Positions 15,840 through 25,306 of a DNA stretch of 64,000 nucleotides are shown piece by piece. The position numbers and the translations under genes were made by a program. The DNA is from JBHHYU01 sp046757725 (GTDB lineage Bacteria; Desulfobacterota; Binatia; UBA9968), in assembly GCA_046757725.1 (NCBI GenBank), contig JBHHYU010000009.1, forward strand, positions 1-64,000, read 5' to 3'. Below the pieces are notes generated by a model, which did no database searches, had not been told where the DNA came from, and saw nothing but the letters and a program-made list of their open reading frames with translations. Positions within the stretch are counted from its first letter, which is position 1; the number at the start of each line of letters is the position of its first letter.

Positions 15840-17555
15840 CTAGGAATCTCCGCCCTCGGGTCTTTGCATTTTCACCATTTCCTCCGCATGCCGCCTGGTC
15901 TTTTCCGTGATCTTCACCCCGCCGAGCATACGAGCCACCTCCGCGATCCTCTCCTTGCCGTTGAGCTTTTTGACCGCGGTAAAGGTCCTTCCCTTCACCG
16001 CATCCTTTTGCACCACGTAGTGGGAGTCGGCCAGGGCAGCAATTTGCGGCAGGTGGGTGATGCAGATCACTTGATAAGAAGCGGCCACTTTTTTGAGCTT
16101 CTTGCCAACGATCTCTGCGACGTTTCCGCCGATACCGGCGTCCACTTCATCAAAAAGGAGCGTAGGGATATCCCCGCGGGTCAAGACCAGAGACTTGATC
16201 GCCAACATAAGGCGCGAGAGTTCTCCTCCGGAGGCTATCTTCACCAAAGGCTTGACCGGCTCCCCCGGATTCGGAGAAAAACAGAACTCCACCTGGTCCA
16301 TACCCTGTTCTGTCATTCTCCTTCCCCCTACCAAGAACGGAGGCTCCTCTCCACCAGGCTCTTTGCCAAGAAAATGGGTCTCAAATAGAGTGCCCGGCAT
16401 CCCCAACCCGCTTATCTCTTTTTCCATCTCCCTCTTAAACTTTTTGGCGACCCGCTTGCGCTCTTGCGAGAGATCCTTCGCTGCTTGCCAGGCAGCTCGT
16501 TGTGCCTCTTCGAAAGCCAGTTCAAGAGCCGGGATCTCCTCAGCCCCACGGTCCAGCCCCTTCAGTTCCTCCTCTGCACCTTCCTGCGTCTTCAGTAGTT
16601 CCTCAACCGAGCCATGATATTTCCTCTTCAGTCGATTGATCTCGGCACGTCTCTCTTCCAACTGCGCGAGGGCGGCCGGGTCAAATTGAACTCGATCGGT
16701 ATAGCGTCGAAGCGTCGAAGCCGCTTCTTCCATCTGTGCTAGCGAGGAGTCGAGAAGCTCCACAACTTCGTTAAGGCTCCTATCGATGCCGGCCAGCTCC
16801 CGCAAGTGGAGTAAAACTTTCCCCAACCGGTCCACGAGGGCTTCCTCTCCCTCGTACAGGATCTCTTCCCCCTCCCGGCAACCCTGGTAGAGCTTTTCCG
16901 CGTGGGCAAGGATGTTCCTTCTCGCCTCAAGTTCTTCCTCCTCTCTGATCTGCAAGCCGGCTTGTGAAATTTCTTCCACCTGTGCCCGCAGCCATTCTTC
17001 CTCGCGCCTACCATTTTCCAGCCGTTCTCGAGCCCGCTCTAAAGCACCCCAGGCAATGCCAAGAGTGTGGTACTCCTTTCGCATCGCTTCCAGTTTATTT
17101 TCCAGAGTGCCGTAAGCGTCGAGCAGCGCCAGATGAGTTTCGGATTTGAGGAGCGTATGATGTTCATGCTGACCGTAGATGTGAATCAGCTGGCTCCCCA
17201 TCTCGGACAAAAGCCCCAGCGAACAGAGGCCGCCACTTAGATAAATGCGATTTTTTCCGGACCGGTTGACAATCCTCTTAATGACCAACCCTTCCCCATC
17301 CTCATATCCCCCTTCCTTGAGTCTGCTTTGAAGCACTTCCGGCATTCCCTCAAACAGCGCCTCGACAGTCGCCTCAGTTTCGCCATGCCGAATGATGTCG
17401 GTAGAGACCCTACCCCCGGAGACAAGACCTAGGGCGTTAAGAACCAGGGTTTTGCCGGCGCCCGTCTCACCGGTCAATACATTAAGCCCAGGCCCCAGCT
17501 CCAAAACCGCCTGGTCAATAACCGCAAAGTTCCTGATTTGTAGTTCCCGCAACAT
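15840..17555 (-). CDS. recN: DNA repair ATPase RecN
   Basis: 571 residues, full length for the family. Walker A is GETGAGKT near residue 30 (NVLTGETGAGKTLVLNALGL). There is a long central coiled coil (about 150-350), then the ABC signature SGGELSRLMLA and Walker B TLLFDEVDAGIGG in the C-terminal part, with an ITHLPQIAA His switch. RecN is an SMC-like protein that gathers DNA ends at double-strand breaks for RecA repair. It follows nadK with a 12-bp gap, a common pairing. Confidence 0.96.
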   Translation of the reverse strand: MLRELQIRNFAVIDQAVLELGPGLNVLTGETGAGKTLVLNALGLVSGGRVSTDIIRHGETEATVEALFEGMPEVLQSRLKEGGYEDGEGLVIKRIVNRSGKNRIYLSGGLCSLGLLSEMGSQLIHIYGQHEHHTLLKSETHLALLDAYGTLENKLEAMRKEYHTLGIAWGALERARERLENGRREEEWLRAQVEEISQAGLQIREEEELEARRNILAHAEKLYQGCREGEEILYEGEEALVDRLGKVLLHLRELAGIDRSLNEVVELLDSSLAQMEEAASTLRRYTDRVQFDPAALAQLEERRAEINRLKRKYHGSVEELLKTQEGAEEELKGLDRGAEEIPALELAFEEAQRAAWQAAKDLSQERKRVAKKFKREMEKEISGLGMPGTLFETHFLGKEPGGEEPPFLVGGRRMTEQGMDQVEFCFSPNPGEPVKPLVKIASGGELSRLMLAIKSLVLTRGDIPTLLFDEVDAGIGGNVAEIVGKKLKKVAASYQVICITHLPQIAALADSHYVVQKDAVKGRTFTAVKKLNGKERIAEVARMLGGVKITEKTRRHAEEMVKMQRPEGGDS

Positions 17556-17567
17556 GTTCCAACCCGT

Positions 17568-18419
17568 TTACCGTTCTCCCCACTTCAGTTTGTCACGCAG
17601 GATTTCAAAATAGCTCCTGGAGGGAATTTTTACCAAGGAGATCGGTATGCCATAGTTTCTCACTTCCACCACGTCGCCGTCATTCAAGCGCACACCTTGT
17701 TGCCCGTCCGGACTCAAAATCACCGTATCTCCGGCGGAGCGTAGGGTAACCCGAATCGTAGATTTATTGGAGACCACAATGGGTCGGTTGGTCAACGTAT
17801 GGGGACAAATCGGGCACAAGACGATGGCGCCTAAGGAAGGAAAAAGTATCGGTCCGCCCGCAGCCAAGGAATAGGCCGTCGAGCCCGTCGGAGTAGAGAC
17901 AATCAACCCATCCGCCCTGTACGTGCACAGGTACTCTTTCCCCACATAGGTCTCGAGGCTAATGATTTTAGACCGTGCCCCTTTGGTAATGACCCCATCA
18001 TTCAGAACCCGGAACTTTCTCGGCCGGCCCTTTTGACTGTGAACCTGAATCTCAAGGGTCATCCTTCGCTCAACCGAGAAATGACCGGCAAGGGTCTTGG
18101 TCAGGACCAGTTCCAACTCATCCACTGCCACCTCCGTGATAAATCCCAGTCCTCCTAGATTGACCCCCAGGATAGGAACGGCCGGACGCTCCACCAACCT
18201 GGCGATACTGAGAAGGGTTCCGTCTCCCCCCAGCGCAATGATCAGGTCCGCCTTTCGGGCCATATCCTGTTTGCTGCAGGATCTCCCCCCACCCCAGGCG
18301 ATACCTTTCTCCACCAGGACTTGCTTTCCCCTTTCCTTGAGCCAGGGGACGAGCCAGCACGCCATCTCAGCGGCCTTAGGCTCTTCATATTTCGTCACTA
18401 GACCCACGACACGAATCAT
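17568..18419 (-). CDS. nadK: NAD kinase
   Basis: 283 residues from ATG 18419 (MIRVVGLV), which has GGGTGG upstream; the ATG at 18434 is unlikely. The NAD-kinase signature GGDGTLLSIAR (about 65-75), the VNLGGLGFITEV and the conserved STPTGSTAYSLAAGGPI loop are all present, with SPDGQ near the C-terminus. It phosphorylates NAD to NADP in the cytosol. It is the first gene of a nadK-recN operon, 12 bp apart. Confidence 0.95.
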   Translation of the reverse strand: MIRVVGLVTKYEEPKAAEMACWLVPWLKERGKQVLVEKGIAWGGGRSCSKQDMARKADLIIALGGDGTLLSIARLVERPAVPILGVNLGGLGFITEVAVDELELVLTKTLAGHFSVERRMTLEIQVHSQKGRPRKFRVLNDGVITKGARSKIISLETYVGKEYLCTYRADGLIVSTPTGSTAYSLAAGGPILFPSLGAIVLCPICPHTLTNRPIVVSNKSTIRVTLRSAGDTVILSPDGQQGVRLNDGDVVEVRNYGIPISLVKIPSRSYFEILRDKLKWGER

Positions 18420-18571
18420 CGAATTACCACCCATAATTTTTAAGAATTACCATAACACGGAAAAAGATGTCTAGGAGACAAACCGAGCGGCTCGGTAGAC
18501 CTTTAGGGCCAGCTCCGGCAGTTACACTGCAAGAGAAAAGAAACTATATCGACCAAGGGGTTCCCTAATGA

Positions 18572-20824
18572 TCATGCAGCTGGTTTTACGGTCTTCAACG
18601 CATAATAGATTTTTTCGGAGGTGAGCGGAAGATCAAATATTCGTACCCCCACGGCATCGTAAAGGGCATTAGCGATAGCCGCCGCCGTCGCGACCCCGCC
18701 ATTCTCTCCAATCTGCTTCGCGGCAAACGGACCGGGACCTACTGGATCCTCCACCAGCACAGTATCCAGATGGGGAATATCCCGGATACAGGGCATCCTA
18801 TAATCGCCGAGATTAAGCGTGACGACTTTGCCATCTTCTGATACAACCTCCTCCATAGTGGCATAACCCAGGCCCTGGATTACGCCCCCCTCGATCTGAC
18901 CTTGATGGGTCAAGGGATTGATGATCGTCCCCACATCATGGGCAGTTACCATGCGTCTAATCTTGAGGATCCCCGTCTCCGTGTCCACCTCTACCTCAGC
19001 CACCTGAGCGAAGAAGCCGGCAATCCCCGAGCGACCCTTGGGTTTATAGGTCTCCCGAATATAGAGATCGCTCCCCTGCCGTGCAGCATAAACGGCCACT
19101 TCAGCGAAAGAAGCGCTCCTCTTCGATCCCCGCACACTCGAAAAGTGACCTTTTTCCAGTTTCACATCCTCCGGACTGCAATCCATCAACGAGGCGGCAA
19201 TCGGCTTCATCTTCTCCCGCATCTCCTCAGCCGCCATCAGCACGGCATGGCCTGCCATTGCGGTGATTTTACTTCCCCCCGGCGCAGCATCCGTGTCAAA
19301 GGTGTCAGTATCCCCGGTAACTACCTGAATGTCCCGGGGAGGGATAGTCAGCACCTCCGCCGCAATCTGACTAAGCAAAGTATGCGTTCCCGTCCCTATG
19401 TCCGGCACTGTGCTCAAGACCTCTAGTTTTCCATCTGCCGAAACGGACATCTCTACGTTGGCCTTCCCGCTCCCTCCGACATGGCGAAAAGAGACCCCAA
19501 TCCCCCGACCGGCATTTCTCCTCGATTTTGGCCGGCTCCAGCCGGTCTTTTTTGCTACGGCCCCCAGGACCTCACGACAGCGCACCTTCTCCAGGGGTCT
19601 ACCGTTCGGCAACGCGTCTCCATCGTAGAGAAGATTTTTGAGCCGAAGCTCCAAAGGATCCATCTTCATTGCCTCCGCAATGAGATCCATCTGTGATTCT
19701 GCGGCAAAGACCACTTGAGGCTGACCCGGAGCACGCATCCAACCGCACGGAACACTGTTGGTATAAACCCCATAGGAGTTAATGGTAAAATTGGGAATAC
19801 GATAAACACCGGTGGCATAACTGGAGCCACCCGGATTGACCATCTCCGGTGGTTTAAACGCGGCATAGGCGCCACTGTTGAAAATAACCTGGGTCTCCTG
19901 CGCCATGATCTTTCCATCTCTCTTGACCCCCGTCTTGAGCTGCACCACCGAGGGATGACGGGGATCACCCGCCATCAGTTCCTCAGTATAACTCATGACC
20001 ATCTTCACCGGACGCCCGGCGTGCTTGGCCAGAAAGTAGCAAAGGGGAATATCCATCAAGGATCCCTTGCCCCCAAAATCTCCCCCTACCGAGATGACGT
20101 TGACTCGAATAGACTCCACGGAGAGACCCAACTGCTCAGCCAGAAGCTCCTTGGTCCGAAAGGGGGCCTTGCAGGAGGCCCACACGTCGATACGACCCGA
20201 TGGATCGACGGCTACAATAGCAGCATGCGGTTCAATATAGGCTTGATGGGCCAGCTGGGTCCGAAAGGTATGTTCCAGTATGAGATCCGATTCCCTGAAG
20301 CCCTCGTCCAAATCACCCGACGCCCACTTTTTCAGGGAGAAAACGTTTGGCCTATCCACGGGTGGGTGGGGCAGCCCCTTGTAGGATTCAAGTTCCTCGT
20401 GGAGGATAGGGGCCCCCGGTTCCATGGTTTTTATAGGATCCGATACGGAAGGCAACTCCTCGTAATCCACGTGAATCAGGGAGAGGGCCTCTTCGGCTAT
20501 CTCAGGCTCTTCCGCAGCCACGGCGGCTATTTTATCACCCGCAAAACGTACCTTACCCCGGGCCAGAACAGGCAGGTCTTGAAGACGAAGCCCCACACGG
20601 ACATCCGACAAATCCGCCCCGGTGAGAACGGCATGGACGCCCTCCAACCTTTTTGCTCTACTGGTATCCACCCGCAGGACCCGGGCATGGGCATGAGGAC
20701 TTCGCAAGCACTTGCCCCAGATCATCCCCGGGAGTTGAACGTCGGCAGTGTAAAGGGTCCGGCCCCCGACCTTCTCCGGCCCTTCGATTCTTCCCATCGG
20801 ATAACCCACAACCTTGAGTTTCAT
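18572..20824 (-). CDS. Xanthine dehydrogenase-family molybdopterin-binding (large) subunit, orphan
   Basis: 750 residues from ATG 20824 (AAAGGA ribosome site upstream). It has the aldehyde oxidase/xanthine dehydrogenase a/b-hammerhead domain at the N-terminus (KVGGRTLYTADVQLPGMIWGK), then the molybdenum cofactor-binding domain with GGDFGGKG, CGWMRAPGQPQ, APGGSKITA, and a C-terminal IGENGGVATAAAIANAL where the catalytic Glu should be (usually GEPP). Members hydroxylate aldehydes or N-heterocycles, with FAD and 2Fe-2S partner subunits. Neither partner is adjacent, so they must be elsewhere or absent. It follows the PhnE-like gene and may share its transcript. The substrate is unknown. Confidence 0.87.
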   Translation of the reverse strand: MKLKVVGYPMGRIEGPEKVGGRTLYTADVQLPGMIWGKCLRSPHAHARVLRVDTSRAKRLEGVHAVLTGADLSDVRVGLRLQDLPVLARGKVRFAGDKIAAVAAEEPEIAEEALSLIHVDYEELPSVSDPIKTMEPGAPILHEELESYKGLPHPPVDRPNVFSLKKWASGDLDEGFRESDLILEHTFRTQLAHQAYIEPHAAIVAVDPSGRIDVWASCKAPFRTKELLAEQLGLSVESIRVNVISVGGDFGGKGSLMDIPLCYFLAKHAGRPVKMVMSYTEELMAGDPRHPSVVQLKTGVKRDGKIMAQETQVIFNSGAYAAFKPPEMVNPGGSSYATGVYRIPNFTINSYGVYTNSVPCGWMRAPGQPQVVFAAESQMDLIAEAMKMDPLELRLKNLLYDGDALPNGRPLEKVRCREVLGAVAKKTGWSRPKSRRNAGRGIGVSFRHVGGSGKANVEMSVSADGKLEVLSTVPDIGTGTHTLLSQIAAEVLTIPPRDIQVVTGDTDTFDTDAAPGGSKITAMAGHAVLMAAEEMREKMKPIAASLMDCSPEDVKLEKGHFSSVRGSKRSASFAEVAVYAARQGSDLYIRETYKPKGRSGIAGFFAQVAEVEVDTETGILKIRRMVTAHDVGTIINPLTHQGQIEGGVIQGLGYATMEEVVSEDGKVVTLNLGDYRMPCIRDIPHLDTVLVEDPVGPGPFAAKQIGENGGVATAAAIANALYDAVGVRIFDLPLTSEKIYYALKTVKPAA

Positions 20825-20911
20825 TCTTGGGTCCTTTCTTATCTTTTTATCCCGTCCCATAAGCTTCGGCTACCGCTGCCTTATCCTCTTGGGTTTTTTT
20901 AGCCCTCAACG

Positions 20912-21850
20912 TTACAACACTAACTGCCTCATGCGTGAACTCGCATAATCTACTACCATGACCAAGACAATCAAGACAAGAACGATCGCCGATGCCTCCT
21001 GATATTGAAAGGTCCTAAAGCTGGTATTCATCAGATAACCGATACCGCCGGCGCCGATTAATCCCAAGACCGAAGCTGCTCGGATGTTTGTCTCCAGACG
21101 ATAAAGGGTGAAAGAGATCAGATCCGGCAACACCTGCGGCAGAACGGCAAACGTAAGGGTTTGAGTATAGGTCGCACCGGTTGCACGGATCGCCTCCACC
21201 ACCCCCTCATCGATATTTTCTATGGATTCCGAGAGAAGCTTTCCCAATACGGTGGTGGTATGGATAAAGAGGGCCAGCGTGCCGGCAAAGGCCCCAAGAC
21301 CGACAGCAGCAACGAACAGGAGCCCCAGGGCCAGATCAGGGACGGTTCGTAAAAGGTTCAGCACGACACGAACGGCATGGTAAATTGAGAGATGCGGAGT
21401 TGTGTTTCGCGCCGCAAAAAAACCAATGGGAAAGGCTACGATCAGGGCTAGGAAAGTGCCCGCCAAGGCCATCTGGATGGTCTCTATGGTTGCCCCGACA
21501 ACAGTCTGAGGGAAGGTGTTGTCCCACCATCGTTGCTTGACCCTTGCCTGTTTCCCCGATAGCGGCACGGGAAGCACCAGCCTGGAGATAGAGATACCCT
21601 CCGGAAAGAAATAATTCTTGGCATCGGTAACCTTGGTGAAATCCGGAGGCAGCATGCGTCCCACGGTTGTGGCGATTTGGGGTATTCCCCGAATCAGCTC
21701 TCCGGGGCTCAACCTGGCGCCTTTGAAGGCCCACCAGAGAATCAACAGAAAAACAACGAGCCATAGAAACTGCCGCCTCCTCTTTTTTGGAACCGGCGGT
21801 GCCTCATGGAATAGTTCCGTTTCACTTTTTACTCCGGCTTGCTTTGCCAC
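20912..21850 (-). CDS. phnE: PhnE-type ABC transporter permease
   Basis: 312 residues from GTG 21850, preceded by AGGAGGGG. The N-terminal Lys/Arg-rich cytoplasmic end is followed by one span and a periplasmic loop, then five further spans. The ABC-contact EAA loop is visible as EAIRATGATYTQTLTFAVLPQVLPD. It belongs to the phosphonate/phosphite importer permease family. Its ATPase and binding protein lie separately at 25307-26991, on the other side of the MauG-like and DoxX genes. No phosphonate-degrading gene is near, so the substrate may be phosphite, phosphonate or something unrelated. Confidence 0.88.
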   Translation of the reverse strand: MAKQAGVKSETELFHEAPPVPKKRRRQFLWLVVFLLILWWAFKGARLSPGELIRGIPQIATTVGRMLPPDFTKVTDAKNYFFPEGISISRLVLPVPLSGKQARVKQRWWDNTFPQTVVGATIETIQMALAGTFLALIVAFPIGFFAARNTTPHLSIYHAVRVVLNLLRTVPDLALGLLFVAAVGLGAFAGTLALFIHTTTVLGKLLSESIENIDEGVVEAIRATGATYTQTLTFAVLPQVLPDLISFTLYRLETNIRAASVLGLIGAGGIGYLMNTSFRTFQYQEASAIVLVLIVLVMVVDYASSRMRQLVL

Positions 21851-21923
21851 GGTTTTCCCCTCCTGAATTATTTATTGCATTCCACCCAATCGTGGATCAC
21901 CCTCGCTCAGATTGAGCGGATGA

Positions 21924-24311
21924 TCAAAAAAAACGCATGAGCTTTTCGAGGCCGTCTATCTCATCTGACGTGAGCGACTTTACCCGATCGGCGTCCGCCT
22001 CAACATGGGCACCCTGCGGCTGGAACGGAGGAGCCTCGTAATGATGCCACGCCGTAGTACCTCTGTACCGGAAACGAGAGAGGAGATCCCGCAGCGTATG
22101 TGAGGAGCCGTTCGTAAAATACGGATATTTCCGGTAGATGCGCCTCAGGCTGGGCACACGGGCTCCGGCTTTATACACATACGGGCGGATGCCCGTTTTT
22201 GTATAAAACGGCGCACCCCAGACTAGATCCTTTCCCGCCGTTTCAAGCAGACCTTTCCAAGCATCATAGGGTAGGGATTCGGCTATCCGCGTGGAAACCA
22301 ACGCCCGGTGACAATATTCGCACCTATCCCGAAAGACCCCAAGAGCCTTCAAGGCTATCCGGCTGAGCTTGTGTCCTTGGGCCCGTAATGGGTTAGGACG
22401 GTGTTCAAAGTCTACGAAAAAGGCCAGAAAGGCCCTGCGCAAGTCTGTCGGAGACAGGACTGCCGGTACGTCTCCCAACTCTCTCAGCCAGGGGTACTCG
22501 GAAAGCCTGATAGCAAAGGAGTCTTCGCGCCCTTGATTCGCCACGTGAAACTCCGCCAGGACCATAGAGGCAAGAGATTGCGTTCCCGCACGAGAAAATA
22601 GCGGGACGTTGTTGGCAAGGCCGCGCACGGACTTGGTAGCAGCGAAGACGTGCGATCTTCCTGTGTAGTGAACCCGACCATCGAAATCACCCTCGTAATG
22701 ACATGTTTCACAGGTAAATCGAGAGAGTTCTCCCACACTACGATTGTGAGGCGTCATGAGGGTCGTAAAAAAAAGGGTTTCGCCGATGCGGCTTTCTCGG
22801 GAACGCCGGGATGGCCCTGACGGAAGCCCTTTAACTTCCCGGTAATGCGCACCGCTCACACCGACATCGAGCCGAAAGAGCCGGTCAAATAGGGAATTGG
22901 TAATGATGAGGGTGCTTTTCCCTTGTCTCACCTTCCGAGTACTTGCCGGCCTCCCCTTCATAACAAAATCTGTTGTGCCCGGAGGGACTTGGAAGTTGCC
23001 GGTCCGCCGGATCTTCCCTTCCTGGATACGGAAACGTGCCAAACGAGGGGAACCGAAGGCCGAAACCCACAGATCAACCCAATCACCCGACTCGGAGGCG
23101 AAGCGAAGGGCCTTGGGTGTTACAATGTTAAGCTCGGAGAGGTTCTCTTGGTGGAAAAGATGCGTACTCCGGAAATCTTGAGAACGCCAATGATAGACAC
23201 CGGTGACCGGATCTTGTGGAACTGAATAGATAAACAAAAAAGAATCGATGTTTCCGAACTCGCCCCCGAGACGATTCAGCGGACGGTTTTCCACCCCTCC
23301 CAGCGCAATCAATAAAGAATCCTTCCGGGCTATGGCATCAAAGCCCCAGAAGGGCCCGTCATGAATGATCCGGGAGGATTGGGAAAAATCCGGGACCCCT
23401 TGGATCAAAGGAAGGATCAAGAGGGTGTGTTCAAGTAGGAGATTCACCAGTAGGTGATGGTTCCGGTAGCGGATCTGGATGGGGCCGGCCCCGAGAGGAA
23501 ATGTCTTCCGCCGAAAATCCAGCCGTTTTTGGCTAGACCAGTTCGGTGCCAACACCCATTGGTGCAAACGGCGGTCAAAAGCATCCACTAGAAAAAGACT
23601 GTGCAGGGGGGCAACGTAGACCAGGTCACGCACAGAGGTAGCCTCATGAAGGAAAAACCGTCCACGGAGACGCAGTGACTTGGAACTGATCTCGTACAGG
23701 CGAACTTCGGAGGTCAGCTCTCCACCGACAAAGAGAAAGCGCTCGCCTGCGAGCGTCCAACCGGCAGGGGAGCGCGGTGTCTCCGTGCGGGCTAAGAGAT
23801 TCAGTGATGCATCCGTAAGGAGAATCTCCGAGCGGTTCCTCAACAAGACCAGAAATCGTTTTCGTTCAGGCAGATAAAGGATTCGGAAAGGATCGCTGCC
23901 GAACGTGTCCGCTGGATTCAGGCCGGCCTGATCATCCTGCAGACGCAGAAGAGATTCCTCAACGCCGAAGAGCTCCTCCACGGAGGGAATCCGGTAGTCT
24001 GGCCTGGCGACACCGGAAAAAGAGCTCAACCGATACTGGCCACGGTGTTTCAAACCCGGTGGTCGACCCAAGGGAAGCGCCACGGTTTCTCCCCTTCGGA
24101 AACCCCACCCCCCGGTCTCGGCGGTTCTGTTGTGTTCCGATGGCAAACCGTCGCGACTGCCCATCGTCAACCCTACTCCGGTCGAGAGTAGGCACAACAA
24201 GATTGCAAGGCTCACCCCCAGCCACCACCGAGTCTCCGTTTTTAGACAACGGAACGCAGGTAAGAGGGCGGAAGAAAACTGAACAGAGAACAACGGAGGC
24301 CGATGCCCCAT
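21924..24311 (-). CDS. Beta-propeller-like / MauG-type diheme cytochrome c fusion protein
   Basis: 795 residues from ATG 24311, overlapping the preceding stop codon as TGATG, so translation is coupled. There is an N-terminal membrane anchor or signal (about residues 30-50: WWLGVSLAILLCLLSTGVGL). The middle 400 residues are rich in short beta repeats, as in a propeller. The C-terminal third has two c-type haem sites, FTCETCHYEGD and RCEYCHRAL, plus the YFTNGSSHTLRDLLSRF segment typical of MauG/cytochrome c peroxidase enzymes. The domain likely works in the periplasm as a diheme peroxidase or protein-modifying oxidase. The propeller may bind the substrate protein; the small His-rich protein encoded just before it is the obvious candidate partner (inference). 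Confidence 0.75.
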   Translation of the reverse strand: MGHRPPLFSVQFSSALLPAFRCLKTETRWWLGVSLAILLCLLSTGVGLTMGSRDGLPSEHNRTAETGGWGFRRGETVALPLGRPPGLKHRGQYRLSSFSGVARPDYRIPSVEELFGVEESLLRLQDDQAGLNPADTFGSDPFRILYLPERKRFLVLLRNRSEILLTDASLNLLARTETPRSPAGWTLAGERFLFVGGELTSEVRLYEISSKSLRLRGRFFLHEATSVRDLVYVAPLHSLFLVDAFDRRLHQWVLAPNWSSQKRLDFRRKTFPLGAGPIQIRYRNHHLLVNLLLEHTLLILPLIQGVPDFSQSSRIIHDGPFWGFDAIARKDSLLIALGGVENRPLNRLGGEFGNIDSFLFIYSVPQDPVTGVYHWRSQDFRSTHLFHQENLSELNIVTPKALRFASESGDWVDLWVSAFGSPRLARFRIQEGKIRRTGNFQVPPGTTDFVMKGRPASTRKVRQGKSTLIITNSLFDRLFRLDVGVSGAHYREVKGLPSGPSRRSRESRIGETLFFTTLMTPHNRSVGELSRFTCETCHYEGDFDGRVHYTGRSHVFAATKSVRGLANNVPLFSRAGTQSLASMVLAEFHVANQGREDSFAIRLSEYPWLRELGDVPAVLSPTDLRRAFLAFFVDFEHRPNPLRAQGHKLSRIALKALGVFRDRCEYCHRALVSTRIAESLPYDAWKGLLETAGKDLVWGAPFYTKTGIRPYVYKAGARVPSLRRIYRKYPYFTNGSSHTLRDLLSRFRYRGTTAWHHYEAPPFQPQGAHVEADADRVKSLTSDEIDGLEKLMRFF

Positions 24312-24697
24312 CACCAACCGGAGCTTGTTGACTCTGCATCTTTCAGCGTCAGGGCAACGCGGTGCCGATGTGCCTTGAACTCACCGCTGTCCGGATCCTT
24401 GCCGGACTCAACGATAACCGTAGTCCCGTCCAGGAGGTCGGCGACCTGTTCTTGGGTAAGCGTAATCGCATGACTATCCTCCGGTCGGCTTCCCAGCTTG
24501 TAATCGCCTTTACCCTGTTTTAAAGAGAAGGCTGTTATTTCAAGCTTGTGCGCATGCTTTGCCACGGAAGGTGCGGCAGGCCCTATTTTTATCGTGAATT
24601 CGTCGTCCGCCTGGACCTCAGGGAGGGCCACCGTAAGAATCCCCCCAAGGATCAAAACACCGAGAGACAAGAAGATTCGTGTCGATTTTAGTTTCAT
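24311..24697 (-). CDS. Small exported His-rich protein, unknown function
   Basis: 128 residues from ATG 24697 (clear GAAAGGAG ribosome site). There is a Sec signal peptide (about 1-30, cleaved after a V-Q-A-like site) and then an acidic mature domain with histidine clusters KHAHKLEIT, EDSHAITL and KAHRHRVALTL, suggesting metal binding. I know no family for it. The C-terminus ends SSGW and its stop codon overlaps the start of the MauG-like gene, so the two are translated together. A possible role is as the substrate or carrier for the diheme enzyme (inference). The next gene upstream, DoxX, is divergent. Confidence 0.7.
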   Translation of the reverse strand: MKLKSTRIFLSLGVLILGGILTVALPEVQADDEFTIKIGPAAPSVAKHAHKLEITAFSLKQGKGDYKLGSRPEDSHAITLTQEQVADLLDGTTVIVESGKDPDSGEFKAHRHRVALTLKDAESTSSGW

Positions 24698-24793
24698 GGT
24701 TGACTCCTTTCCTCGAATCCGGAGTGTGGTAAGATAATGGTCTACATCGCTGCTGTCGATGCCCATTATATAAACCCTGAAGCAAGGAGCAAC

Positions 24794-25249
24794 ATGTCCC
24801 GGCTAAGACCACAAAGATTCCCACCCTGGGCCCCGCTAGTGATGAGACTTGCCCTCGGTGTTATCTTTGTTGCTCATGGAGGGCAGAAACTCTTCGGGCT
24901 ATGGGGAGGGGTCGGGCTCAGTGCCACCATGGAAACCTTTGAGAAGCACATGGGTATTCCACCTTTCCTCACAGTGATCGCGGCTGCTTCCGAGTTTTTC
25001 GGGGGGCTTGCGGTGCTTGTCGGCTTTTTGACGCGGCCTGCTGCCCTAGCCTTGGGAACGGTTATGCTCGTAGCACTATTCAAGGCCCACTTATCCCATG
25101 GCTTCTTTATGAACTGGGGACTTGTCCCTGGCAGGGGGCATGGAATTGAATTTGATATCGCGCTCCTGGCCTTGTCGATCGCCTTGTTGCTTACAGGACC
25201 CGGGAAAGGGTCCTTGGACAGTTGGCTCGGATTTGAAAAAAAGTCATGA
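24794..25249 (+). CDS. DoxX-family membrane protein
   Basis: 151 residues from ATG 24794 with an AAGGAG site 6 nt upstream. Four membrane spans; family signatures are LALGVIFVAHGGQKLFG near the N-terminus, ASEFFGGLAVLVGFLTR, and a HLSHGFFMNWG loop. DoxX proteins are inner-membrane proteins linked to redox stress and thiosulfate/quinone chemistry in some organisms; here the function is open. It is divergent from the small His-rich gene, with about 96 bp shared upstream DNA, and splits the PhnCD-like pair from the PhnE-like gene. Confidence 0.88.
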   Translation: MSRLRPQRFPPWAPLVMRLALGVIFVAHGGQKLFGLWGGVGLSATMETFEKHMGIPPFLTVIAAASEFFGGLAVLVGFLTRPAALALGTVMLVALFKAHLSHGFFMNWGLVPGRGHGIEFDIALLALSIALLLTGPGKGSLDSWLGFEKKS

Positions 25250-25306
25250 GTTCCGGAGACACCCTTTGCCGAATGCGGAGCTACCAGGACGTCTAGAAAA
25301 GTGATT

